64,000 nucleotides of DNA, from NCBI RefSeq assembly GCF_004216755.1, contig NZ_SGWZ01000003.1, positions 414,617-478,616 on the forward strand, read 5' to 3'. The DNA comes from Kerstersia gyiorum. Lineage in GTDB: Bacteria; Pseudomonadota; Gammaproteobacteria; Burkholderiales; Burkholderiaceae_B. The notes under the pieces are model-generated. The model saw nothing but the letters and a program-made list of their open reading frames with translations. It did not search any database and was not told where the DNA came from. The position numbers and the translations under genes are program-made. Shown here in pieces: positions 9,194-18,655 of the stretch (positions are counted from its first letter, which is position 1; every line of letters starts with the position of its first letter).

Positions 9194-11152
9194 TCAAGGC
9201 TTCAGGTACTTTTTCAGGAAGGCTTCCATGGCAGCGTAGAACTCGAACTTGTTCTCGTCATTGTGGAAACCGTGGCCTTCGTTATCCTTGACCATGTATT
9301 CCACTTCCACGCCGCGCTTGCGCAAGGCATCCACCATCTGGTCGCTTTCCGCCTTGTTGACACGCGGGTCGCGCGCGCCCTGGGCAACAAACAGCGGCGT
9401 CTTGATCCGGTCGGCATGCAAAGCCGGGGACGTCGCGCTCAGGCGCTCTTTGTCGCGTTCCGGGTCACCCACCATATCGCGCATTTTTTCCAGCATGGGC
9501 TTCCAATACGGCGGAATCGTTTCCATGAAGGTGAACAAATTCGATACCCCGACATAATCCACGGCGGCCGCATACAGATCCGGCGTGAACGCCACCCCTG
9601 CCAGCGTGGCGTAACCGCCATAGCTGCCGCCATAGATACCCACGCGCTTGGGATCGGCAATCCCCTGCTCGATCAGCCATTGCACGCCATCCGTGATGTC
9701 GTCCTGCATGGACAGGCCCCACTGGCCAAAGCCCGCTTCCCAGAACTCACGGCCGTAGCCGGTGGAACCCCGGTAATTCATCTGCAGCACGCAATAACCG
9801 CGATTGGCCAGGAACTGCACTTCCGGGTTGTAGCCCCAGCTGTCACGCACCCATGGCCCGCCGTGCGGGTTGACAATGCACGCCAGGTTCTTGGGCTCGC
9901 GGCCGACCGGCAGCGTGAGATAGCCATGAATCGTCAGGCCGTCGCGGCTCTTGTACTGGATGGGCCTGCTTTGCGCCATTTGCCCTTCGGGCAGCGCAGG
10001 GTTGATGTCCGCCAGCTTGGCGAGCTTGTCGGCCTTGGCGTCATACAGATAGCGCGAACCCGGCGTGCGGTCGTTGTAGGCGGCCACGATGAAAATATTC
10101 TCGTCGCGGCTATGGCCTTGCAAAGCCACTTCATAGCCTGGCAAATGACGGCGCAACGCAGCATCCAGCGCACGCGTCGGCTCATCGAAGAAATGCTCAC
10201 GGGCCTTGTCGGTCTCCCAGGAAACCTCGGTCAGCACCTTGCGCAGGCGCGAATACGACGCGCCGCCGATATCCACTTCGTCATGGGCATAGACCAGCTC
10301 TTCGGCATCCGGCTTGGCCGGGTCGATAATGACCAGCGCAGACTTGTCGCGCCCGCGATTGCTGAGCGCGTACATCTTCTTGTTGTCGAAGGTGAAAAAC
10401 AGCGGGCTGACTTCCGTGCGGTAGTTCGTCGTGATCAGCGGCTTGAATTCATCGGCTTCGCGGTCGCGATACAGCAAGGCGGTTTCCAGGCCGTCGCTGG
10501 CCACCGCCACGCGCACCTTGCCCTGGTGGTCTGTCAGCCAGCCCACGATATTGCCCGGATTGGAAGCCACCAGTTCCGACTTACCCGTGCGCACGTTGAC
10601 ACGGTACACATCGAAGACTTCCGGCTGGCGCTGGTTGTGCGTCAGCAGTACGTGGTCGGGGTCATCTTCCAGGTCGTCGATGATGCCAGCGCGTACATTC
10701 TCGAACGGCGTCAGGTCACGTACGTCTCCGGTCTTGGCATCAACGGCAAGCACGTGAAAGTTCTCATCACCGCCGAAATCCTTGGAAAACAGGATGGTAT
10801 CCGAGCCTTTCCAGAAGTAGCCGCCGATATCCCTGGCAGTTTCGGACGTCAGGCGGCGCGGCTCGCCGGCGGGTGCCAGGCCATCGAGCGCTTGCACGAA
10901 GATATTCATGCGCGCCGGCTGGCCATCCACCGACACCGGCTGCATGAACGCCAGCGACTTGCCGTCGTCAGCCAGCCGGAAATAGCCTTTCTCGGGGTTG
11001 CGGAAGAAATCCTGCAAGGGGAACTGCGGCGCCACCTGGACAGGAGGCCTGGAACTCGGGGAGGGATCAGTCGCTGCGTTGGCGGTCATGGAAACAGTCA
11101 TGAAAAAAGAAAAGAAACATGCCAGGGCACGAAACGGAGGACGCGTTAGCAC
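9194..11152 (-). CDS. Secreted S9-family prolyl-oligopeptidase-like peptidase
   Basis: The 652-aa protein carries an N-terminal signal peptide (hydrophobic ACFFSFFMTVSMTANA, cleavage after ANA near residue 27). A beta-propeller-like region (about 40-390) precedes a C-terminal alpha/beta-hydrolase domain. The nucleophile is S510 in GGSYGGYA, the acid is probably D595 in GARDPRV and the histidine is H627 in NEGHGFH, the order expected for family S9 (acylaminoacyl-peptidase/DPP IV-like). It probably cleaves short peptides in the periplasm. It appears to be a single-gene unit: a terminator lies downstream and the upstream neighbour ends more than 300 bp away. Confidence 0.92.
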   Translation of the reverse strand: MLTRPPFRALACFFSFFMTVSMTANAATDPSPSSRPPVQVAPQFPLQDFFRNPEKGYFRLADDGKSLAFMQPVSVDGQPARMNIFVQALDGLAPAGEPRRLTSETARDIGGYFWKGSDTILFSKDFGGDENFHVLAVDAKTGDVRDLTPFENVRAGIIDDLEDDPDHVLLTHNQRQPEVFDVYRVNVRTGKSELVASNPGNIVGWLTDHQGKVRVAVASDGLETALLYRDREADEFKPLITTNYRTEVSPLFFTFDNKKMYALSNRGRDKSALVIIDPAKPDAEELVYAHDEVDIGGASYSRLRKVLTEVSWETDKAREHFFDEPTRALDAALRRHLPGYEVALQGHSRDENIFIVAAYNDRTPGSRYLYDAKADKLAKLADINPALPEGQMAQSRPIQYKSRDGLTIHGYLTLPVGREPKNLACIVNPHGGPWVRDSWGYNPEVQFLANRGYCVLQMNYRGSTGYGREFWEAGFGQWGLSMQDDITDGVQWLIEQGIADPKRVGIYGGSYGGYATLAGVAFTPDLYAAAVDYVGVSNLFTFMETIPPYWKPMLEKMRDMVGDPERDKERLSATSPALHADRIKTPLFVAQGARDPRVNKAESDQMVDALRKRGVEVEYMVKDNEGHGFHNDENKFEFYAAMEAFLKKYLKP

Positions 11153-11481
11153 GATGGAATTGCCCTTCTAGGAAAAGCGGTTTGCATTGTTGCCAGATGG
11201 CCGCCCGGCGCTGACAGCAGGGCTGGAACTGGCCTGACTTTCTATGCGACAAACGAAAACGGTAACAGTTCCAGTCTAACGCATCGCCTCCCCAATCACA
11301 TTTCAGTCCATTGCGAAAGCCCGCCAGGCTTGATCACCGGCGCGCCGCCATGGCCTGCGCCGCCCTGCCATGCGCCCGCGCCCCTGCCTGGGCCGCAAAA
11401 AAATCGCCAGGCCTTTTTCAAGGCCTGGCGATCACGCGCCCGGAGGCCGTCCCGGTCAAGGAGACGGCTGTTCAGCGGGCA
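11153..11481. other. Intergenic region: peptidase promoter side plus terminator
   Basis: About 330 bp without a supported gene. It contains the terminator of the PKD lipoprotein gene (separate entry) and must contain the peptidase promoter, for which no convincing hexamers were recognised. Confidence 0.6.
11397..11432 (-). terminator. Rho-independent terminator of the TonB receptor / PKD lipoprotein unit
   Basis: On the minus strand ATCGCCAGGCCTT and AAGGCCTGGCGAT form a perfect 13-bp stem followed by a run of seven T. It lies about 50 bp after the stop of the PKD lipoprotein gene and probably ends the fecI-fecR-receptor-lipoprotein unit. Confidence 0.9.
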
Positions 11482-13896
11482 TCACTTTTTGGGCTTGAAC
11501 CCGTTTTTCACATGGAAGCGGAAATCCGGACGTTCCTGGATCTCGAAGAACCATTCCGCGTCGGTATTCGGACTGGTATTGGTGTCACGCAAAGCGAAAC
11601 GCACCGAGGTCCCCTGACGAATGATCTGGCCATTTTCCAGCCCATCCACATAGACTTTGCCATCCCCCGTCCCATCGCCGCTCTGGGACGTTCCCAGGCC
11701 GGTCACGGTGTAGTCCCCGCCAAAGGCCGTCAACGTATAGAACAAGGACTTATTCCAGTTGCTGGCCGCATTGAAGTTCGTATAAATCTGATGGCTGTGC
11801 GGCAAGGCCTGTTGAATACGGACATTGTCGGAACCCGGCTGCGCCGCCTCCGGCTTCGCGCCCGTCGCATTGAATTCCAGCAGCAGCGTCGGGAAGTTCT
11901 GGCGTTCAACAGCCTTGAAATGCTTCACCACAGGTTCGGAGCGAGCCATGCCATCGCTGGTGACAAAAGTGGCCGTATACATGCCCGGCTTCTCCACTTT
12001 GATCAAGCCTGACTGGCTCAGGATTGCATCCGCAGACCCATTGCCTTCTGGCTGTTCCAGCGACCACAGGTGGTACAGATTGTCGCTATCAGGATCTATG
12101 ACGCCATTTGCCTGGAGTCTTACCTGGACACCCGCCACAATGGGCTGATCTTCAGATCCCAGCGCGAAATCAGGGCAAACCGTATATTTGTTATGAAAAC
12201 TGCCATCCACGCACTGCCCGGCGGCGGCGACCACTGGCGGATTATTCTTGGACTTGGCCTGGCCCCTGGCGTACATCACATGACTGGCCTTGGAGCGCGC
12301 GCCTTTGCTATCCGTCACCACCAGGGTAGCCATATAGATGCCCGGCTTATCGGTCACCACATAACTCGCGATCTTGTCGCTGTTCTGAAGCACAGCCTTG
12401 CTGTCGTCGGGGCGATCTATCAAGGTCCACTGGTAAAACAGTTCGTCGCCATCCATGTCCGCGCTGCCTGTCGCATCAAACACCAGCCTGTCGCCTATCA
12501 GCACGGTTTGGATCTTGATCGTTGTGATGGCCGTCGGCGCGCGGTTGGGCGCATCCTTGACCGTCAGCTCCGTCAACTCAGGATCGCTGCGCAATTTCGA
12601 GCCGCCGGCTTCCTCGGAAATCAGTTCGATGACATATTTGCCCAGCTTCGTCGGCGTAAACGACATGAACGAATGCTGTTCGGACAGATCGGGAGGCGTG
12701 AAATCGGCGGGCGTTTCCACCCAGCGGAAATAATGAGTCAGTGCTTCGCCATCCACGTCATAAGATACCGGTGATAGCCAGACCGGGTCCGAGCTTCGCT
12801 GGATATCGCGAGGCGCCTCCGGCGGCAGGAGACGGGCCACCGGTTTGCTATTGGGCACGCCCGCAGGCTTGGTGGTCTTGAACTTGACAGAGGTATCGGC
12901 TGTTGTCGTCCCGTCAAACGCAATCAGCTGAACCGACCAATCGCCCGACACATCCGGCGTAAAGGTCATTTTTTCACCCGCAAAGACTTGCTCGGGTGAT
13001 TGGCGGGAAGCCTGCGGCTGCGAGAGGCCAACCACGCTGTAACCGGCGCCCGGGCTGTTATGGAACAGATACCAGCGGTAGCTGAGCTTGTCGCCATCGG
13101 GGTCGGTCGATGCGCTGGCATCCAGCACCACCGGCACACCGCGTTCGAATTGGTACCGGTAAGGCGGTTCGTCATTGGTGGGGGTGACCGCCGCGCCTCC
13201 TGCCGTCAGAACCTTGGCAACCGGAACAGGCGGCCGGTTGGTGGTTTTGATATTCACTTCCAGCTGGCGCGGCTCACTGGCCTGGCCATTATGGCTCACG
13301 CTCAAGGTCGCCTGATAGCGCCCTTCCTTATCTGCGACAAAGCTGGGTTTGGCAGCGGCGGCATCATTAAGGACGGCCTGGCTGCGCTCGGGCGCCACGA
13401 GCGTCCACTGATATTGCAAGCTGCCCGTGGATCCGGTCGGCGCAACACTGCCGCTGCCATCCAGAATGACGGTTTGCCCCAGGCTGGCCTGGCTCGGCGC
13501 TTCGATAATGGCAACCGGCACATCCGTCGTCGCCGTAATGGTCACCGTATCCGGCACGCTGGCGCCGGTATTGTCACTGACCGTCAGGCTTGCCTTGTAA
13601 TGACCCGGCATATCCGCGGTAAAACGGGGCTGCATGACATCGGCGGCGCTCAGGATCGCGCCGCTGCCCGGCGGCTGCTGTGTCATGGACCAGGCGTAAA
13701 CCAGCGCGCCGCCCTCCGAACCATTGACGCTCGCGCCGCCATCCAGCGTCACGACGCTGCCCATTTTCACCGTCTGGGCCGCGCCCGCCTTGGCAACAGG
13801 GGCCGTGCGTGACGGACCGTCATCACCGCCACCGCCTCCGCACGCGGCAAGCGCGACAGGCAAGCTCAGCATCACAAAATAACTCTGTAGTTTCAT
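11482..13896 (-). CDS. Large PKD-repeat lipoprotein downstream of the haem-type TonB receptor
   Basis: The 804-aa product starts with a lipoprotein signal: hydrophobic SYFVMLSLPVALAAC with the lipobox LAAC, then a run of glycines. The rest is about six tandem immunoglobulin-like PKD/REJ-type domains of roughly 100 residues. Each has a DGGASVNG/DGSGSV/DASASTDPDGD/DATGSADMDGD turn, a YAW/YQW/YRW strand and a terminal YxAxLxVSD strand. The C-terminal 150 residues lack this pattern and may be a separate domain. Such domains bind ligands or partners on the cell surface. It starts 48 bp after the receptor stop and is probably cotranscribed, so an accessory role in substrate capture is inferred. A direct function is not known. 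Confidence 0.8.
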   Translation of the reverse strand: MKLQSYFVMLSLPVALAACGGGGGDDGPSRTAPVAKAGAAQTVKMGSVVTLDGGASVNGSEGGALVYAWSMTQQPPGSGAILSAADVMQPRFTADMPGHYKASLTVSDNTGASVPDTVTITATTDVPVAIIEAPSQASLGQTVILDGSGSVAPTGSTGSLQYQWTLVAPERSQAVLNDAAAAKPSFVADKEGRYQATLSVSHNGQASEPRQLEVNIKTTNRPPVPVAKVLTAGGAAVTPTNDEPPYRYQFERGVPVVLDASASTDPDGDKLSYRWYLFHNSPGAGYSVVGLSQPQASRQSPEQVFAGEKMTFTPDVSGDWSVQLIAFDGTTTADTSVKFKTTKPAGVPNSKPVARLLPPEAPRDIQRSSDPVWLSPVSYDVDGEALTHYFRWVETPADFTPPDLSEQHSFMSFTPTKLGKYVIELISEEAGGSKLRSDPELTELTVKDAPNRAPTAITTIKIQTVLIGDRLVFDATGSADMDGDELFYQWTLIDRPDDSKAVLQNSDKIASYVVTDKPGIYMATLVVTDSKGARSKASHVMYARGQAKSKNNPPVVAAAGQCVDGSFHNKYTVCPDFALGSEDQPIVAGVQVRLQANGVIDPDSDNLYHLWSLEQPEGNGSADAILSQSGLIKVEKPGMYTATFVTSDGMARSEPVVKHFKAVERQNFPTLLLEFNATGAKPEAAQPGSDNVRIQQALPHSHQIYTNFNAASNWNKSLFYTLTAFGGDYTVTGLGTSQSGDGTGDGKVYVDGLENGQIIRQGTSVRFALRDTNTSPNTDAEWFFEIQERPDFRFHVKNGFKPKK

Positions 13897-13944
13897 AAGT
13901 GTCTCTATTAAAGGAAAGACAGCACGGCCATCAGGCGCCGGGCC

Positions 13945-16821
13945 TCAGAAATTCATGGTCACGCCCAGCCGCGCCGTGCGGCCAGGCGCAGGCACCAGGC
14001 CCAGGCTAAGCGGGTCCAGGTAGTACTGATCGGTCAGGTTGTCGATATTGAAATCGACCGAAAAAGCATCGCTGAAGCGATAGCTGGCATAGACATCAAC
14101 CAATTGATAGGCATGCCACTGCACCGGCTGGACGAAACCACGGGCGGTGTCGTTGTTGAAGCGCGGCACTTGATTGCGCTTGCCCATCAGGGTGACCCGC
14201 GCGCCGACATCCAGCTTGCCTTCGAACAGGCGAGTGCCCAATTGCAGGCTGGCATGCCACTTGGGCGGGATCATGTCGTTGAAATAGGAAGTGGCCAGGC
14301 CGTAATCCGTGCACTCGTGAATACGGTTGCTGCCGCCAATCTGGCAGACTTCGACAAAGTTGTAGCGCGTCCCGGACAAGCGTGTGTAAACCCAGCCCGC
14401 GTCATAATCCAGGGTTGCTTCCATGCCGCGCACCTTGACGCTTTCCACGTTACGCATGACAAAATCTTCGCCCGAATCTTCCCAGGTATTGGGGAAAGTG
14501 CGGGTCAGATAGTTTTTGGTGTGATTGCGGAAATACGCCAGTTTTGCCGCCAGCCTGTCATTGCTGGCCAGCACCCCTTCGGTCAGCAGATTCATGCCAA
14601 CCTCCCGGTTGATCGCATGCTCCGGCGTCAGGGCCACATCCTGGAGCGGCGCAGCCGACCAGCCCCGGGTGGACTCAAACAGGCTGGGCATGCGATAGGC
14701 CTCCGCATGGCGGGCATAAAACTGCAGCCCATTCATCCATGGCTCCCAGCTCACACTGAAAATAGGCGAAGTGCCGCTAGTGCGCACGTCATAGTATTGA
14801 GGATGGTCGCAAGGCCCAGTCCAGCCGCACTGCTCGGGCGGCACCGAAATTTTTCCCCCTTCGCAGCGCCCGTCAGCCCCAACCGACGTGCAAATCTCGG
14901 TATGGCGCGCCACCATGCGCTTGTTATCGTGACCACGCGCCCGCTGATAGCGCAGCCCGGCGTTCAGATTCCATTCCGGCGCGGGTTGCCAGTTCCAGTC
15001 CACAAACAGACTGGTTTCGTGGCGATAGCCGGAACGGCCCGAGGCGTAGAGCGCCTCGACACCCGGCTTCACCAGGCCGATATCCTCGCGCTGGTAAGAG
15101 CCGCCGTAATTCAGGCGGTGCTCCCCCAGAAACGTAAACTGCGATTCATTCGACAGGTCAGCGCCAAAGCGTTTGTAGCGTTCTTTTTCCGGGTCTTTTT
15201 CCTGGACGACTTGCCCGAGTTCATCCGAATAATTCCGGTTGACGCTGTCTGTATGGGTGTACCAGACACCGGTTTTCAGGTGAATCAGTGACGAGTCTGC
15301 GGGATCCCACTCATAGCGCGCGGTGGCAGTCTGCGCGGTCACTTCGCTGTTGCTGGTCTGGCGGATTTTGTCGAACCAGAGCAACTGCGAGGGCATCAGC
15401 TCGCCGTACTCGCTGTGATAACGCAAGTAGCTCAGTTCGACCTGCTGGTCCGCAGGCAGGCGCAGCTTGCCTTTCAGCAGTTGTGAATCACTGTTGCTAT
15501 TGCTGTTGATGACCTGTTCGCCGCCATAGAAGCGCGTGGCGCCCTGATAGCCGATGGTGACCTTATCCAGAAACGGCTCGGACTCTTTGGCATAAGTCAG
15601 CTCAGGCGTCGGGCCATGTTTGCCGGCATAGTAAGTGCCCTGCCGGCGCTTGGAGTATGCGGCCACCAGATCAAGCGATTCAGTGCGCCAGGCTCCGGCG
15701 ATGCTGGCGGCATAGCTGTAGGGGTCGAGCAAGGCTGGCCGGTCAAAAGCGCTTTCCGTCCGGTGGCTGTCCGGCATGGCAAACTGGCCGCCGCACAAGG
15801 AAGGCACGGCGCAATTATCGTGAAACTTGCCGGTGTTCTGCACCCCGCCGGCCGTTCCCGGTGCGGGCGCGGCGCTGCTGTTGCCCGAGGTGCTGCCGCG
15901 CACGCGTATGCCCCAATCCTTGCCGTCACGGATGATGTCGTCCGCATTGATGGTACGCATGGCCACCACGCCGCCAGTCGCCCCCACGCCGCCCACGCCA
16001 TTGACTGGGCCTTTGCTGATTTCTATGCCGCCGATCAGGTCGGGATCCACATACGAACGGGACGATACGCCGGAGTAGCCGCGATAGACCGTGGTTTCCT
16101 GGCGTGCGCCATCCACCAGCACCGGCACCCGGCTTTGCCCCTGCATGCCGCGGATATTCACATCCAGGCCGCCCGAGTTGCGGTTTTCGCCCACCAGCAC
16201 GCCAGGCGTGCCCTGGAAAATATCGCCGATGGAGGTGCCGCGAAAGCGCTCGATGTCATCACGCGACAGATAGCTGACCGAGGCCGCCGTCCGATAGACC
16301 TCATCCTGCGGCCGGTGCTCGCCCTGCACGATGACCGTTTCCAGTTCGGACACGCTGGCTTGCGGGGAACGTTTCACCGCATAGCCATTGGCGCGGCGCT
16401 CAACCTCGAAACCGGTGCCCGCCAGAATGCGGCCAAAGCCCTGAGCCACGCTGAACTCGCCCTGCAAACCCGAACTGCGCAGGCCATCCAGCATGGCGGG
16501 ATCAAACGACAAGGCCACGCCAGCGCGGGCCGCAAACTCAGCCAGGACATTGCTGAGCGAATCCGCCGGAATGGCATAACTGTGGCTGGGCGCTGCCGCC
16601 GCAGCGGCCATGCCCTGCGCCCGGACATCCATCTGGCCGCCCGCCAGCGCCGTGACGCTTAGCCCCAGCAACACATGCCCCAGCCGGCTGGCCAGAGCAT
16701 GCCTGGTCTGGAGATACGCTTGATAGGCGGGCGCGCGGCTCAGCGCATCAGCCTGGACATGGCCTGCCGGCCCTGGTCTCAGGCCCGGCCGCCCCTGTTC
16801 TGCAATTAACAACTTGTTCAC
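13945..16821 (-). CDS. TonB-dependent haem/haemoglobin-type receptor with STN signalling domain
   Basis: This 958-aa outer-membrane receptor has a long N-terminal leader with a hydrophobic stretch near residues 48-62. A secretin/TonB (STN) domain follows (about 80-150, YAIPADSLSNVLAEFAARAG), used to signal to a FecR-like protein. The plug (about 165-290) contains GGLDVNIRGMQGQSRVPVLV and GGIEISKGPVNGVGGVGATG, typical of haem/haemoglobin receptors such as HemR and BhuR. The barrel ends in F (GVTMNF). It starts with GTG at 16821, with AGGGA six nucleotides upstream. Transcription probably depends on the adjacent ECF sigma factor and on iron. Haem as substrate is inferred from the plug similarity. 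Confidence 0.9.
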   Translation of the reverse strand: MNKLLIAEQGRPGLRPGPAGHVQADALSRAPAYQAYLQTRHALASRLGHVLLGLSVTALAGGQMDVRAQGMAAAAAAPSHSYAIPADSLSNVLAEFAARAGVALSFDPAMLDGLRSSGLQGEFSVAQGFGRILAGTGFEVERRANGYAVKRSPQASVSELETVIVQGEHRPQDEVYRTAASVSYLSRDDIERFRGTSIGDIFQGTPGVLVGENRNSGGLDVNIRGMQGQSRVPVLVDGARQETTVYRGYSGVSSRSYVDPDLIGGIEISKGPVNGVGGVGATGGVVAMRTINADDIIRDGKDWGIRVRGSTSGNSSAAPAPGTAGGVQNTGKFHDNCAVPSLCGGQFAMPDSHRTESAFDRPALLDPYSYAASIAGAWRTESLDLVAAYSKRRQGTYYAGKHGPTPELTYAKESEPFLDKVTIGYQGATRFYGGEQVINSNSNSDSQLLKGKLRLPADQQVELSYLRYHSEYGELMPSQLLWFDKIRQTSNSEVTAQTATARYEWDPADSSLIHLKTGVWYTHTDSVNRNYSDELGQVVQEKDPEKERYKRFGADLSNESQFTFLGEHRLNYGGSYQREDIGLVKPGVEALYASGRSGYRHETSLFVDWNWQPAPEWNLNAGLRYQRARGHDNKRMVARHTEICTSVGADGRCEGGKISVPPEQCGWTGPCDHPQYYDVRTSGTSPIFSVSWEPWMNGLQFYARHAEAYRMPSLFESTRGWSAAPLQDVALTPEHAINREVGMNLLTEGVLASNDRLAAKLAYFRNHTKNYLTRTFPNTWEDSGEDFVMRNVESVKVRGMEATLDYDAGWVYTRLSGTRYNFVEVCQIGGSNRIHECTDYGLATSYFNDMIPPKWHASLQLGTRLFEGKLDVGARVTLMGKRNQVPRFNNDTARGFVQPVQWHAYQLVDVYASYRFSDAFSVDFNIDNLTDQYYLDPLSLGLVPAPGRTARLGVTMNF

Positions 16822-16990
16822 GTTTCATCCCTGGTGCATGGAAGCGCCTGGCTGCCTGACGCAGCACGCACTCCTTCACCTCAATTACCGGATGAAAAGA
16901 AAACAGGTATCACTCTTGTTTGTTATTTTTTCATTTTCCCTGCTGCTGGCCCACCATGCCAGCGGCATCCGCCGAACCCGCGGGTGCCGT

Positions 16991-18013
16991 TCAGGCCTCT
17001 TCGGCATCCAGGACAACCGTGACCCAATAACGGGTGCGCCGCAGCACTTTGACCGGCAAGGTTTCGGTCAGCAATGCCAGGCTGGCATCGGTATCCAGCA
17101 GCGGGAAGGCGCCTGACACGCGCAGATTGGCAGCGCCTTCCGAGCACCGCAGCAAACCATTGCGGTAACGCCCCAGCTCTTGCAGCAAAGCCTGCAAGGG
17201 CATATCGCGCACAAGCAGCATGTCGTTACGCCACATCAAGGCGGTTTCATCCACCGCTTCAGCTTGCTGTTCGCCGTCGCGCGAGAAGGTCAAGGCCTGC
17301 CCTGGCGGCAATACCGCCAGCGGTTCATCGCCATCCGTGCGCCGCACCATGACCCGGCCTTCGAACACTTCCACCCGGGTCACGCCATCCCCTGTCCGCA
17401 CGCTGAAGCGCGTACCCAGCGCCTGGGCGGTGCCTTGCGCCGTCTGCACCAGAAACGGCCGGGCGCGTGCCTGGGTATCCGGACGCGTCTGGATCATGAC
17501 TTCGCCTGCCAGCAAATTCACGCGGCGTTCCGCTTCGCTGAATTGCAGCGCAATCGCGCTGCCTGTATTCATCACGACCAGGCTGCCATCCGGCAGCACC
17601 AGCTCTCGGATCTCGCCAATGCGCGTCCGGTAGTCCGCCGACCAATCCCAGTGCGGCTGAACCCGCCGCACCATCATCCAGGAAGCAGGCCCCACAATCG
17701 CCAGCGCCCCCAGCCCCGCCAGAATCTGGCGTCTTCCGCGCTGGCGCCGCCGGGCGCCCGCGGCCAGTTCAGGAATCAAACGCCGCCCCAAGGTATCGGG
17801 CACCTGCGTGAAGGTGCCCAGCACCGCCTGCACGCGGCGCCAGGCTTCGGCATGGTGGGCGCTGCGCTGGCACCAAGCCTGGAAATGCCTGATTTCCTGG
17901 CGGTTCAAATCGCCTTCCTGCATGCGCATCAGCCAATCGGCCGCTTCACCCAGCACGCTGCCGGGAATCTCGCCTTCGCTGCCCTGCTGAGCCGGCATCG
18001 CGCTGCTGCTCAC
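16991..18013 (-). CDS. FecR-family sigma factor regulator
   Basis: This 340-aa inner-membrane protein relays the signal from the receptor STN domain to the ECF sigma factor. An N-terminal DUF4880 helix bundle is visible (AADWLMRMQEGDLNRQEIRH, residues 24-75), with one membrane segment (LAGLGALAIVGPASWMMV, near 98-116). A periplasmic FecR domain follows (about 125-225, DGSLVVMNTGSAIAL and ARPFLVQTAQGTAQALGTRF), then a C-terminal DUF4974 region. The GTG start overlaps the sigma factor stop by 4 nt (GTGA). Its 3' end is 169 bp from the receptor start, where an ECF-dependent promoter is expected. Confidence 0.92.
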   Translation of the reverse strand: MSSSAMPAQQGSEGEIPGSVLGEAADWLMRMQEGDLNRQEIRHFQAWCQRSAHHAEAWRRVQAVLGTFTQVPDTLGRRLIPELAAGARRRQRGRRQILAGLGALAIVGPASWMMVRRVQPHWDWSADYRTRIGEIRELVLPDGSLVVMNTGSAIALQFSEAERRVNLLAGEVMIQTRPDTQARARPFLVQTAQGTAQALGTRFSVRTGDGVTRVEVFEGRVMVRRTDGDEPLAVLPPGQALTFSRDGEQQAEAVDETALMWRNDMLLVRDMPLQALLQELGRYRNGLLRCSEGAANLRVSGAFPLLDTDASLALLTETLPVKVLRRTRYWVTVVLDAEEA

Positions 18014-18516
18014 GCCAGCTCCAGGCAGGCAATCCAGGCCCGGCGCATATGCCGCTTAACGGTAATTTCCGCCATGCCCAAGCGTTCGCCTATCTCCGCG
18101 TACTTGAGGCCATCAATGCGGGACAGCAGAAAGATCACGCGGGTTTTCTCCGGCATGCTCGCCAGCATGGCATCTATGCGCATCAGGGCTTCCCGCACCA
18201 GCGCGATCTCTTCCGGCGAGGACACCAGCGGCTCAGGTTGCGCCATCAGGGCATCGAGAAAAGCCTGTTCGACCGCCCGGTGACGCCAATGATCGACCAG
18301 CAAGGCCTTGGCGATATGGGCCAGTAAGGCGCGGGGTTCGCGGTCCTGATCCAGCGGGCGCTCGCGCGCCAGCAGGCGCACAAAGGTGTCCTGGGCGAAG
18401 TCAGCGGCGTCCATCGGCGATTCCACACGGCGTTTCAACCAGCCGACCAGCCAGCCATAATGGCTGGCATAGAGCGCCTGCAAGGCATCCTTGCCTGCCG
18501 TGGAACCTGGAATCAT
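18010..18516 (-). CDS. FecI-family ECF RNA polymerase sigma factor
   Basis: A 168-aa sigma-70 family protein of the iron-starvation group. Region 2 spans about residues 15-80 (DFAQDTFVRLLARERP), and region 4 about 110-165 (MPEKTRVIFLLSRIDGLKYAEIGERLGMAEITVKRHMRRA) with a clear helix-turn-helix. With the neighbouring FecR it should activate the TonB receptor promoter when the ligand is bound outside. A Fur-box-like site lies about 35 bp upstream, so it is probably iron repressed. It is the first gene of the fecI-fecR pair, with 4-nt overlap. Confidence 0.93.
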   Translation of the reverse strand: MIPGSTAGKDALQALYASHYGWLVGWLKRRVESPMDAADFAQDTFVRLLARERPLDQDREPRALLAHIAKALLVDHWRHRAVEQAFLDALMAQPEPLVSSPEEIALVREALMRIDAMLASMPEKTRVIFLLSRIDGLKYAEIGERLGMAEITVKRHMRRAWIACLELA

Positions 18517-18549
18517 GACTGACCTGCCGAATTGGATAAAGAATCAGGT

Positions 18550-18568
18550 GATTATGATAATGCTTCCC
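18550..18568. promoter_or_regulatory. Probable Fur box upstream of the FecI-type sigma gene
   Basis: GATTATGATAATGCTTCCC matches 14 of 19 positions of the Fur consensus GATAATGATAATCATTATC, with the left half nearly perfect. It lies 34-52 bp upstream of the sigma factor start in an AT-rich patch, the right place to block its promoter when iron is plentiful. Confidence 0.7.
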
Positions 18569-18655
18569 ATTGGATAAATCAGGTCTCCTGTGCACAGGAA
18601 CAACATATCGCCCGGCCTCCTTCCTGCCGCTGCACATTGCTGCCGCTCTTGCCGC

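Noticed and set aside
8903..11149. A 748-codon plus-strand frame opposite the S9 peptidase
   Set aside because: The minus-strand peptidase has signal peptide, catalytic triad and terminator; the plus frame is a shadow rich in His, Arg and Gln.
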